64,000 nt of DNA. It comes from Aureitalea sp. L0-47 (GTDB taxonomy: Bacteria; Bacteroidota; Bacteroidia; Flavobacteriales; Flavobacteriaceae). The stretch is taken from the NCBI RefSeq assembly GCF_026126405.1, contig NZ_JAFMTQ010000001.1, positions 258,610 to 322,609 on the forward strand. Direction: 5' to 3'. A program made the position numbers and the translations under genes. Shown here piece after piece: positions 1-8,600 of the stretch (positions within the stretch are counted from its first letter, which is position 1; each line of letters begins with the position of its first letter). Below the pieces are notes generated by a model. The model was not told the origin of the DNA and ran no database searches. It saw only the letters and a program-made list of their open reading frames with translations.

Positions 1-204
1 CCTGTAGTCGAAATTATCGAATGCTCTTCTGAAATTTTCACGCTTACGCAACACAGTGATCCAGCTAAGTCCGGCCTGGAAGGTCTCAAGTATAAGAAAT
101 TCGAACAGTGTTGCATCGTCCATTACAGGCACACCCCACTCCTTGTCGTGATAGTCGATATACAGGGGATCACTACCACACCATGCACATCGAACTTTTG
201 TCAT
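1..204 (-). CDS. tag: DNA-3-methyladenine glycosylase I (N-terminal 68 residues; 3' part outside window)
   Basis: The reverse strand opens with ATG at 204-202 and stays open to the window edge. The translation begins MTKVRCAWCGSDPLYIDYHD and continues with an EWGVP stretch and a LETFQAGLSWITVLRKR stretch, all hallmarks of the Tag family. Tag excises 3-methyladenine from alkylated DNA in base excision repair. C6 and H19 align with the zinc ligands Cys4 and His17 of E. coli Tag, as I recall them. The distal ligands and the catalytic region lie beyond the window. The gene is divergent from the thioredoxin-like gene starting at 267, so the 62 bp between them should hold both promoters. The truncation is only the window boundary. 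Confidence 0.9.
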   Translation of the reverse strand, partial: MTKVRCAWCGSDPLYIDYHDKEWGVPVMDDATLFEFLILETFQAGLSWITVLRKRENFRRAFDNFDYR

Positions 205-266
205 AACCACTGATTTTTGTCATAGGAAAGGTAGTAAGTTTTTCGAATTTTACCGACTCATTACTC

Positions 267-890
267 ATGGAAAAATTAATGGAATTAACAGATCGAAAAA
301 AGCTAGACCTGGTTAAGGAAAAACTAGAGGAAGCTATAGATTACAACACGTATATATCAGAAGTTGCACGTTTGGCTGAAGAAGGATTGAGTACTAGTCC
401 GGAGCAAACGGAATCCAATTCGCAATACACCAAACTGAACAACGCCAGGATGCATCGTTGGGATAAGAAACTAAATATCCCGCAAGATGTAGCGCAAAAA
501 TTCAGGAGCTATAAGGGTAAAGTTACCTGGCTCGTAATTACCGAGAGCTGGTGTGGCGATGCCGCTCATGCCTTACCGGTAATGAATAAGCTTGCTGAAC
601 TTTCAGAAGGCATTGATCTAAAGATCGTCTACAGGGATACCCACCCAGATCTAATGGATGAATTCCTTACCAATGGAGCGCGTTCTATCCCTAAATTAAT
701 TGCGCTGGATGAACAAAAAGATGAGATCATTGGGGAATGGGGATCGAGACCCACTGAAGCTACCAAGATGGTTGCCGATTACAAATCGGAACACGGTATG
801 CTCACAGAACAGTTTAAAAAAGATCTCCAGGTTTGGTACAACAAAGACAAGGGTCAGAATATCATTAAAGATTTAACAGCACTGGTGTAA
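267..890 (+). CDS. thioredoxin family protein with single-cysteine WCGD site
   Basis: A 207-residue soluble protein without a signal peptide. The first 80 residues are charged and probably helical. They are followed by a thioredoxin-fold strand (VTWLVITES) and the active-site sequence W95-C96-G97-D98. Only the first cysteine of a CxxC pair is present, as in the Thioredoxin_9-type proteins common in Bacteroidota, so a disulfide shuttle through a classical CxxC is unlikely. The later ARSIPKLIALD stretch resembles the cis-proline region of thioredoxins. It is transcribed alone and its stop abuts the stop of the convergent gene at 891. A role in thiol redox or peroxide metabolism is only an inference from the fold. 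Confidence 0.8.
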   Translation: MEKLMELTDRKKLDLVKEKLEEAIDYNTYISEVARLAEEGLSTSPEQTESNSQYTKLNNARMHRWDKKLNIPQDVAQKFRSYKGKVTWLVITESWCGDAAHALPVMNKLAELSEGIDLKIVYRDTHPDLMDEFLTNGARSIPKLIALDEQKDEIIGEWGSRPTEATKMVADYKSEHGMLTEQFKKDLQVWYNKDKGQNIIKDLTALV

Positions 891-1589
891 TCACTGCTGT
901 CCCGGGAAGTTATAGGTAATTGTCCCCTTTTGGTTAGACATCTTGGGGGCTGTGGTAAATCTAGCTTGCTTCGCGTAAGTTTCGGCACTTTCAATAAGGC
1001 AGCCGTTTTGCGTGGAGGAAGCTTTTTTATTGAAACCTGTCTTGGTTACTTTCCCGAGTGCGTTCACCTGAATATTGATAACAATGACCCCGCCAACATC
1101 GCAGGTATAAACGGGATTCGGAATGATCAATGAGCGCCGGTCTTCCAGTTCATAGCTGATGGTTGTGTTCCTATTCCCGGAACCGCCGGTTTGTTCAGTG
1201 GCTCTTTTCCGGCGCAGGGCTTTTTCTCGAGCCTCCTTTAATTTTTCTTTGGCTGCTTTTATCTCTTCTTTTGAAGTGAATTCAGTATCGCTTATGGCTG
1301 CATCTAATTCGGCGATCTTCTCGTCTATGGTATTTTCTGAAGCTTCCAGTTCGGAAATGAATTTTTCAGCTTCATTATACGCCCTGTTTGTTTCAATATT
1401 CAGTTCTTCTGAATTCAATTTGGCAAGTTCGTCTTCCGGAAGAGGGAATTCATCGTTGTATTCTATGTCGTATGAAGATTCGTCAACAGGAAATCCGTCG
1501 CCAAGTTTGGCTGAATACAGGATCAGGAACAGGTTTGCAAAGAGCAAACAGGTGATAATGAATGCGCGATATGAATAATCGAATTTCAT
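891..1589 (-). CDS. TonB-like membrane-anchored protein with coiled coil
   Basis: A 232-residue protein with a short cytoplasmic start, one membrane span at about residues 8-27 (AFIITCLLFANLFLILYSA) and a long charged Glu/Ala/Lys-rich segment at about 60-130 that should form a coiled coil. The C-terminal 80 residues show the TonB C-terminal pattern (GGVIVINIQVNALGKV, then a conserved Cys-containing stretch and an ARFTTAP region). This fits the energy-transducer-like proteins abundant in flavobacteria. The long coiled coil in place of a Pro-rich spacer is atypical for a true TonB, and no exbB/exbD genes lie nearby, so coupling to proton motive force is uncertain. It is a single-gene unit, convergent with the gene ending at 890. 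Confidence 0.65.
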   Translation of the reverse strand: MKFDYSYRAFIITCLLFANLFLILYSAKLGDGFPVDESSYDIEYNDEFPLPEDELAKLNSEELNIETNRAYNEAEKFISELEASENTIDEKIAELDAAISDTEFTSKEEIKAAKEKLKEAREKALRRKRATEQTGGSGNRNTTISYELEDRRSLIIPNPVYTCDVGGVIVINIQVNALGKVTKTGFNKKASSTQNGCLIESAETYAKQARFTTAPKMSNQKGTITYNFPGQQ

Positions 1590-1658
1590 GGGGCGTTACT
1601 ATAACAATGATACAAAAATATTGGAAAACTACTTAGTTACCAGAAGATTATGACCTTT

Positions 1659-2348
1659 TTAACTCGGCAGGCCAGCTTCAAATTCCTCAAGACCCAATGC
1701 ATCTTCTACCTTGAACGAGCCAATCCGGGTGCGCCTTAGGCTGGATAAGTGGCCACCGGCATTAACTGCCTTACCAAAATCGTGGGCGAGTGAACGAATA
1801 TAGGTTCCTTTGCTACACACCACCCGAAAATGTACTTCCGGTGTGGCAAAATTGCTTATATCAAATTCTGTGATGTGTACCGTTCGGGTAGGGATATCAA
1901 CTTCTTTCCCTTCACGAGCATAGTCGTATAGCCTCTTGCCATCCTTCTTCAAAGCTGAAAACACGGGAGGTTGTTGCTGGATTTCTCCTATAAACTTATT
2001 CCTGGCCTCTTCCAGGATATCATCGGTTACATGAGAAATGTCGAATTCCTTGTCGATCTCAGTTTCAAGGTCGAAACTGGGAGTAGTACCCCCAAGTGTT
2101 ATGGTTCCGGTGTATTCCTTTTCCTGTCCTTGATATTCTTCGATCTTCTTGGTGAATCTACCCGTGCAGATGACCAGCAATCCCGTGGCAAGAGGATCCA
2201 GGGTTCCGGCATGACCTACCTTTATTTTTTTTATCCCATATCGGTGCTTCAGCAACCATCGAACTTTATTAACCACCTGGAAAGAGGTCCATTTCAGGGG
2301 TTTGTCGATAAGGATCACCTGTCCGTTTAAATAATCTTCAGCAGTCAT
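1659..2348 (-). CDS. truB: tRNA pseudouridine(55) synthase TruB
   Basis: A 229-residue enzyme that isomerises U55 in the T-loop of tRNAs. The N-terminal ILIDKPLKWTSFQVVNKVR and the catalytic motif VGHAGTLDPLATGLL are clear; the nucleophilic aspartate is D51. It is short compared with E. coli TruB (about 314 residues) because the C-terminal PUA domain is absent, which is usual in Bacteroidota. Its start codon overlaps the uppP stop by one base, so it is the last gene of the minus-strand operon ftsX - lipoprotein - DUF3098 - uppP - truB. Confidence 0.96.
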   Translation of the reverse strand: MTAEDYLNGQVILIDKPLKWTSFQVVNKVRWLLKHRYGIKKIKVGHAGTLDPLATGLLVICTGRFTKKIEEYQGQEKEYTGTITLGGTTPSFDLETEIDKEFDISHVTDDILEEARNKFIGEIQQQPPVFSALKKDGKRLYDYAREGKEVDIPTRTVHITEFDISNFATPEVHFRVVCSKGTYIRSLAHDFGKAVNAGGHLSSLRRTRIGSFKVEDALGLEEFEAGLPS

Positions 2349-3142
2349 TAATTTAGAAAACTAACAATGATGGCAGTAAGTCCAACCAGCACACAATAGA
2401 TCGCAAAATAGGATAATTTGCTGTTCCGAACCAATTTGATCATCCAGGTACAGGCGATCAGGCCACAGATAAATGCAGCGATGAAGCCCACACCCAACAC
2501 ACCGAAGTTGGTGCTTTCTGCAGACAGCTCACCACTAAAAATGTCTTTAGCGATCTTGCCAAGGATCAGTGGCACCACCATAAGGAATGAAAACCGGGCG
2601 GCTTTGCTTTTGTCATTTCCCAGTAGCACCGAAGTTGAAATAGTAGCTCCACTACGTGAAATACCGGGAAGCATGGCGATGGCTTGTGCGATCCCGATCA
2701 CAAAAGCGTTGGAATTAGTCACTTTTTTACCGGTATGTTTTGAGCGATCAGCCAGCCAGAGAAGGATGGCAGTTACGATGAGCATGGCTCCTACAAATGC
2801 GATGTTCCCTCCAAAGAAAGCCTCCAGTTCTTCTTCAAAAAAGAGTCCAACGAAGGTAGCAGGTAGCATGGAAATAATGATCTTAAGGGAGTATTTTGTT
2901 TCCTCGTTCCATTTGAATTGTAAGAGACCCGAAATGATCTCCCAAACATCTTTTCTAAACACAACCAGGGTGCTCAAAGCCGTAGCAAAATGGAGTACAA
3001 CAGTAAATAGTAGACTTTCTTCGGGAATGGAGGTGTCGCCCAGGATGGCTTTACCTAACTCAAGGTGACCACTGCTGGAAACGGGTAGAAATTCAGTAAA
3101 ACCCTGAACGATGCCAAGGATCACAGCATCCCAGATGTCCAT
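2348..3142 (-). CDS. uppP: undecaprenyl-diphosphate phosphatase UppP/BacA
   Basis: A 264-residue polytopic membrane protein that dephosphorylates undecaprenyl pyrophosphate, recycling the lipid carrier for peptidoglycan and O-antigen. Both family signatures are present: GFTEFLPVSSSGHLELG near the N-terminus and PGISRSGATIS in the second half, which together form the active site. Length and membrane-segment pattern are normal. It sits 3 bp downstream of the DUF3098 gene and overlaps truB by one base. The neighbourhood with ftsX groups envelope growth functions. Confidence 0.96.
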   Translation of the reverse strand: MDIWDAVILGIVQGFTEFLPVSSSGHLELGKAILGDTSIPEESLLFTVVLHFATALSTLVVFRKDVWEIISGLLQFKWNEETKYSLKIIISMLPATFVGLFFEEELEAFFGGNIAFVGAMLIVTAILLWLADRSKHTGKKVTNSNAFVIGIAQAIAMLPGISRSGATISTSVLLGNDKSKAARFSFLMVVPLILGKIAKDIFSGELSAESTNFGVLGVGFIAAFICGLIACTWMIKLVRNSKLSYFAIYCVLVGLTAIIVSFLN

Positions 3143-3145
3143 GGA

Positions 3146-3406
3146 TTATTTGTCTTTGTGCGGATTCAACAGTATGGCGTACACCTCAAAACCAAAGCCA
3201 ATTAGGACAAGGGCAGGGGCCAGACGAATACGACGCCAGTTATAGATCTCCGGATTGAACACGTTTGGATCGTCACTACCACCACCGGCCATTAGAATAA
3301 AGCCAAGTGCGATGAACGCCAAACCAATAAGCATGAATGTGTAGTTCTTCTTTTCGAAAACAAAGCTGTTAACCTTTGCTGCTTCTTTGCGTTTCTTTTC
3401 TCCCAT
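3146..3406 (-). CDS. DUF3098 family small membrane protein
   Basis: An 86-residue protein with a basic N-terminus (MGEKKRKEAAK) and two hydrophobic segments (FMLIGLAFIALGFILMAGG and LAPALVLIGFGFEVYAIL). The GGGSDDPNVFNPEIYNWRRI loop between them is the DUF3098 signature. The family is almost exclusive to Bacteroidota and always tiny; its function is unknown. Its conserved position between ftsX and uppP suggests a cell-envelope or divisome role, but that is inference only. The gaps to both neighbours are 2-3 bp. Confidence 0.88.
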   Translation of the reverse strand: MGEKKRKEAAKVNSFVFEKKNYTFMLIGLAFIALGFILMAGGGSDDPNVFNPEIYNWRRIRLAPALVLIGFGFEVYAILLNPHKDK

Positions 3407-3408
3407 GA

Positions 3409-3750
3409 TCAGTCGAATTCAGTAAATAGGACGTTTCCGTCCACCGTTAATTGTGATATATGCTCGGAAGTTCCGAACCAAAACTTATACAAGTGCAAGG
3501 TAACTTTTTTATTCAACACTTTCTTCTCCAGGTCGGCCATGGTCAATCCCTGCTCTAATCCGCGATTGATATAGTATCGATCGTCATTATTTTCTTTAAA
3601 TACAATATCATAGCTGCTTCCCTCCTTTATCTCAGTGACAAGAATTTCTTTGGTTTCACATTCCTCCGGTTGTGCATCCTGAATGATACAACTTGAAAGC
3701 AGCAACGGCACAGTGAGGGTAATTAGGATTTTTTTAATAGTACAATTCAT
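3409..3750 (-). CDS. putative lipoprotein, unknown function
   Basis: 113 residues beginning MNCTIKKILITLTVPLLLSSC, a type II signal peptide with lipidation cysteine C21. The mature part is small and acidic with a few beta-like stretches (SYDIVFKENNDDRYYINRGLEQ, KVTLHLYKFWFG), and I do not recognise a family. The start lies 17 bp inside the 3' end of ftsX and the stop is 2 bp before the DUF3098 gene, so it is translationally embedded in the operon. It looks like a periplasm-facing accessory of this cluster that is not always present in relatives. Confidence 0.7.
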   Translation of the reverse strand: MNCTIKKILITLTVPLLLSSCIIQDAQPEECETKEILVTEIKEGSSYDIVFKENNDDRYYINRGLEQGLTMADLEKKVLNKKVTLHLYKFWFGTSEHISQLTVDGNVLFTEFD

Positions 3751-4612
3751 CAGTTCGCAGGTTTAAGAAACGTTGAGTCGCGAAATACGTGCTGATCCAG
3801 GTGATGATAAGTCCCATCAGGAAAATAAACACAAATAAGCCTGCGATCAATATCGTATCATCCGCCAATCCCAATTCCGGGAAGGTCTTGTTAAGATAAT
3901 ACAGAATCGCGGCCATACCACCCATTGCCAGGACGGAACCTATGATCCCTAGTCGGACGCTTTTCCATATAAAAGGACGCCTGATGAAGCGTTTGGTTGC
4001 GCCAACCATTTGCATGGTTTTGATCGTGAATCGTTTAGCGTATACCGATAAGCGTATCGAACTATTAATAAGCAGGATGGCAATTATGAGAAAAATGGCA
4101 GCCACCACCAGCACCCAAAAACTGATACGCTGAACGTTTTTGGTGAGCTGTTCGATTAGGGGTTTGTCGTAACCTATGTCGTCCACAAAGGGTTTGCTCT
4201 TTAATTCGGTGATGATCTCCTCCACTTTTTCCGGGGTGACATAATCGGCACGCAAACGAACATCAATATTATCCTGGAGAGGATTCTCCCCAAGGTATTC
4301 TACATAGTTTTCCCCAATTTCTGCCATATGGGCCTCCGCGGCTTCCTCTTTGGAAACAAAGTTGGCGTAACGGGTATAATCGGCCATTTCCAAACTCTGT
4401 TTTAGCTGGTTGATCTCTACCTCCTTGGCGTTTTCCTTAAGGAATATTACAATGGGAACCTGCTCCTTGAAGTGATCGGCCACCCGCTTTGAGTTCAGAA
4501 CAAGTAAACCAAGAAGCCCTAATAAGAACAGTACCAATCCGATACTGATCACTACCGAGAAGTAAGAAGAAATGAGACGTCGTTTCTGATATTTTTCGAA
4601 AGAAGTTGCCAT
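3734..4612 (-). CDS. ftsX: cell division permease-like protein FtsX
   Basis: A 292-residue inner-membrane protein, partner of the ATPase FtsE, which regulates peptidoglycan hydrolases at the septum. It has a short N-terminal tail (MATSFEKYQKRRL), a first membrane span (about residues 18-40), a large extracytoplasmic loop and three C-terminal spans, the standard FtsX topology. I chose ATG at 4612; an upstream ATG at 4642 would add ten residues with no family support. ftsE is not in the window, as usual in Bacteroidota, where ftsX is linked instead to uppP and truB. It is the first gene of the operon. Confidence 0.93.
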   Translation of the reverse strand: MATSFEKYQKRRLISSYFSVVISIGLVLFLLGLLGLLVLNSKRVADHFKEQVPIVIFLKENAKEVEINQLKQSLEMADYTRYANFVSKEEAAEAHMAEIGENYVEYLGENPLQDNIDVRLRADYVTPEKVEEIITELKSKPFVDDIGYDKPLIEQLTKNVQRISFWVLVVAAIFLIIAILLINSSIRLSVYAKRFTIKTMQMVGATKRFIRRPFIWKSVRLGIIGSVLAMGGMAAILYYLNKTFPELGLADDTILIAGLFVFIFLMGLIITWISTYFATQRFLNLRTDELYY

Positions 4613-4701
4613 ATAGCTGTTAATTCCAGGGTAAAAATACAATGATTTTTACTTCCTCTTCACTCTAACGAAGAAAGTTTCAACAATCTTATAAATAGCT
4701 T

Positions 4702-4709
4702 TATTTTTG
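4702..4709 (+). promoter_or_regulatory. candidate -7 promoter box (TATTTTTG) for the UbiA-type gene
   Basis: A perfect match to the Bacteroidota -7 consensus TAnnTTTG, 66 bp before the TTG start at 4775. No clear TTTG -33 box is seen at the right spacing, so support is moderate. If real, it argues against translation starting much upstream of about 4716. Confidence 0.4.
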
Positions 4710-4774
4710 ATATCAAATTCAAGGAAATCGCTGCTTTCAATTTAGTTAAAGAATTAAAGATTTCACGTCCGGGT

Positions 4775-5602
4775 TTGTGGTTCCCCACGGTCTGGATCTA
4801 CCTAGTTCCTTTTAGTTTCGCCATCGAATTCTGGAAACAACCAGTCTTTTGGCTTGGTCTCGTTTTTGTCACCTTCCCTCTCAATTACCTGGTTTACGGG
4901 TTGAACGATTATAACGACACCCAGGCAGATGCATTAAACAAGCGAAAAGGTAATTTCCTGTTTGGAGCTAGTTATTCCGGAGAGGAATTGAGAGGTATTC
5001 CACTTAAGACCGCCCTTGTAATTTTACCCTTCGTAATCGTTTTCTCCATACTGTCCGGTTACAAAATGGTCTTATTGCTGGCTTTTATGGTAGGGGTGAA
5101 CATACTGTATAATTTCAGGCCTTTCCGACTCAAAGAGCGTCCGCCCTTCGAGATCATTATACAGGTTGGATATGTGTTTACAGCCTTCTTCAGTGTGCTG
5201 CTGAACGGTCTGGACATGATCCCATGGCAGACCGTAGTATACCTTTGCCTCTTTGCTTTCCAGGCACACATGGCCGGGGAGATCATGGATATAGAGCCCG
5301 ACCTTAAGGCGGGAAAACGAACTACAGCAACCTTGATCGGCAGAATACCTTCCAAGCTTATAATGCTGGGTCTTTTACTTGTTGAGGTCTATATACTGTA
5401 TTTTTGGTTCGACGACCTTGTTCTGTCAGGATTCCTGGCAATCTTCGTACTATGGCTTCTAATCGACCTGCTGTTTTTGTTCAGAGGGAAACCCTACACC
5501 GTCTTCCAAATGAAACTCTTTGGGATCGCCATGAATGTTTCGGCTATTCTGTCCATGCTCTGGATACTGTATTCGGGCTGTCTGCTTCATCCCAATTTTT
5601 AA
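4775..5602 (+). CDS. UbiA-family membrane prenyltransferase
   Basis: A polytopic protein of about 275 residues with both Asp-rich prenyl-diphosphate motifs of the family: NDYNDTQAD in the first loop and the second motif MDIEPDLKAGKRT. Such enzymes attach polyprenyl chains to aromatic or carotenoid acceptors in the membrane; the acceptor cannot be read from sequence. The start is uncertain. The frame is open upstream to 4646 and encodes a family-like KELKISRPGLW lead-in, but there is no in-frame ATG or GTG; the only standard start is the TTG at 4775. An ATT or ATC start upstream is possible. It stands alone, divergent from ftsX and followed by leuS. Confidence 0.82.
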   Translation: MWFPTVWIYLVPFSFAIEFWKQPVFWLGLVFVTFPLNYLVYGLNDYNDTQADALNKRKGNFLFGASYSGEELRGIPLKTALVILPFVIVFSILSGYKMVLLLAFMVGVNILYNFRPFRLKERPPFEIIIQVGYVFTAFFSVLLNGLDMIPWQTVVYLCLFAFQAHMAGEIMDIEPDLKAGKRTTATLIGRIPSKLIMLGLLLVEVYILYFWFDDLVLSGFLAIFVLWLLIDLLFLFRGKPYTVFQMKLFGIAMNVSAILSMLWILYSGCLLHPNF

Positions 5603-5634
5603 GCAGAAACAAAGCTACATCCGCCTAGAAATCT

Positions 5635-5642
5635 TAAATTTG
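5635..5642 (+). promoter_or_regulatory. candidate -7 promoter box (TAAATTTG) for leuS
   Basis: A perfect TAnnTTTG match ending 22 bp before the leuS ATG. No obvious -33 TTTG is at the expected distance, so leuS may also be reached by read-through from the gene upstream. Confidence 0.45.
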
Positions 5643-5664
5643 CTCCTTCGCAGCAAAACGAATT

Positions 5665-8600
5665 ATGAGTCAGTATCATTTCAACGATATAGAAGCCAAA
5701 TGGCAAAAATACTGGGCCGAGAACCAAACCTTCAAGGCCAGCAACCAAAGTGATAAACCCAAGTACTATGTGCTGGACATGTTTCCCTATCCCTCCGGAG
5801 CCGGACTGCATGTGGGCCACCCACTGGGGTATATTGCCAGTGATGTGTACTCACGATACAAGCGCCACAAAGGTTTTAACGTGTTGCACCCCATGGGTTA
5901 CGATAGTTTCGGATTGCCGGCAGAGCAGTATGCTATACAGACCGGGCAGCATCCGGCTGAAACCACTAAGGTAAATATTGAAGGTGGAATTGATAAGAGC
6001 GGAACGAAGATTAAGGGTTACAGGAAACAACTGGACAAGATCGGGTTTTCGTTTGACTGGAGCCGCGAGGTGCGAACTTCCGATCCGAAATACTACAAAT
6101 GGACGCAATGGATCTTTATCCAGTTGTTCGAAAGTTGGTACGATCAGGATGCGGATAAGGCAAAGGGGATAGAAGATTTGATCAATATTTTTTCTTCGGA
6201 AGGGAATACTAAGGTAAATGCGGCCTGCGACGATGATGTTGAATTGTTTTCTGCTGAAGACTGGAACGCGTTTACTTCCGAAGAACAACAAAGAATATTA
6301 CTGAAATACAGACTCACCTATCTTGCCGAAACAGAAGTGAACTGGTGCCCTGAGCTTGGGACTGTTCTGGCAAATGATGAGGTAGTTAATGGCGTTTCCG
6401 AAAGAGGAGGCTATCCTGTGATACGAAAGAAGATGATGCAGTGGAGCATGCGTATTACGGCATACTCCCAACGGTTATTGGACGGTCTGGATAAGATCGA
6501 CTGGCCGCAGCCGCTGAAAGATTCCCAAACCAACTGGATAGGCCGCTCCGAAGGAGCTATGGTGGCTTTCGATGTAAAAGCTGATGTCTCTTCGAGCGCA
6601 GCGTCGCACAGAGCCGGTCGAAGTGTCGAGAAGTCACACAAAATAGAGGTCTTTACCACTCGTCCCGATACTATCTTCGGGGTAAGTTTTATGACCCTCG
6701 CACCCGAACACGACCTGGTAGCAAAGATCACCACCGAAGCTCAGAAAGCGGAGATCCAAGCGTATGTAGAAGCGACCTCAAGACGAAGCGAGCGCGAGCG
6801 TATGGCCGATGTGAAAACGATTTCCGGTGTATTCACCGGGGCCTATGCGGTTCATCCTTTTACCGGTGAAGATATACCGATCTGGATAGGAGATTATGTG
6901 TTGGCAGGTTACGGTACGGGGGCCGTAATGGCGGTGCCATGTGGTGACCAGCGTGACTACGATTTTGCGAAATTCTACAACCTACCTATCCCCAACATCT
7001 TTGACGGCGCAGATATTTCCGAGGAAGCTTTTACCGATAAGGAAAATACGGTTATCGCGAATAGTGATTTTATGAACGGCATGAACCATAAGGATGCCAC
7101 GCGAAAGGTCATTGAGGAGTTGGAAAAGAAAGGAGCCGGGACCGGAAAAATCAATTATCGATTGCGTGATGCGGTGTTCTCCAGGCAACGATACTGGGGC
7201 GAACCTTTCCCGGTCTATTACAGGAACGGACTCCCACAGATGATAGCAGCCGAGCACTTGCCGCTGGTACTTCCGGAAGTGGAGAAATACTTACCTACCG
7301 AAGATGGTGACCCACCTTTAGGCCGAGCCGATGTATGGGCCTGGGATGTTGAGAAGAACGAGGTTGTGAGTAACGAGCTTATCGATAATAGAACCGTATT
7401 CCCTCTCGAGCTAAATACTATGCCGGGCTGGGCCGGAAGTAGTTGTTATATGTTCCGCTATATGGATCCGGGCAATGATGATGAGTTTGCGGATAAAGCT
7501 GCCCTGGACTATTGGGAGAACGTCGACCTCTATATTGGTGGAAGTGAACATGCCACCGGACATTTGCTGTACAGCCGATTCTGGACCAAGTTCATGTACG
7601 ATCGCGGTTACTTTTCGGTAGATGAGCCAGCCAAAAAACTGATCAACCAGGGGATGATACTAGGGGAGAGTGCGTATTTAAATGTATTGAACCCAATTAT
7701 TAAGTACAATTATTTAGGGAATAATTGTATTTCGTTATTCAAAAGGGTTGACTTAAAACGAATTACCTCGAATGATTTGGTTAATGATGAAGAAATTATT
7801 GATTTACCAGAGGAACGTGACGAATTCATTTCTTGGCTGTGGAATTACTTAGAGGATTCTGAAGAAATTGACTATGAAGATATTTTATTGGATTTTAAAT
7901 TTAGAAATCATGATGAGTTCAATTCAAAAAATAAGTTTTTCAATTTTCTAAAAGATAAGCTCTATTTCGAAAGTAATTCGGAAAAGATGCGAACCAATGT
8001 GGAATATGTTCGGTCGAACTATGAACTCGACTTGGATAAATTTGAAAATTCCTCATTAATATTCAAGGCCTTAAAAAGGAAGAAACTTGTCTATAATAAT
8101 AAGTTTTTTGTTCGCCCGGAGATTGAAAAAATGTCCAAGTCCAAGTACAATGTGGTTAACCCGGATGATATTTGTTATAGATATGGTGCCGATACCCTCC
8201 GTATGTACGAAATGTTTCTCGGGCCATTAGAGCAGGCTAAGCCATGGAGCACGGCCGGGATCACAGGGGTGCATAGCTTCCTTAAAAAGATGTGGAAACT
8301 CTACCACACAGGTGCCGAAGGTTCCTTTAAGGTAACCGATGAGGCGGCTTCCAAAGAGAACATGAAAACGCTACACAAGACCATTAAAAAGGTAGAAGAA
8401 GACATCGAGAACTTTAGTTTTAATACTTCGGTGTCCACTTTTATGATCGCGGTGAATGAGTTAACAGCTCAGAAGTGCTCTGCACGTGACGTGCTGGAGC
8501 CACTATTGATCCTTATTTCGCCGTATGCACCGCATATTGCAGAGGAATTGTGGAGTAAGCTGGGACATTCAGAAAGCATTTCGGAAGCGGCTTTCCCGGT

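Noticed and set aside
1159-1578. Ser/Phe-rich plus-strand frame opposite the TonB-like gene
   Set aside because: Low-complexity Ser-rich translation typical of the antisense of Glu/Ala-rich coding sequence.
2418-3068. Long plus-strand open frame (about 216 codons) opposite uppP
   Set aside because: It is the antisense shadow of uppP. The protein has no family features, and the uppP frame has unmistakable motifs.
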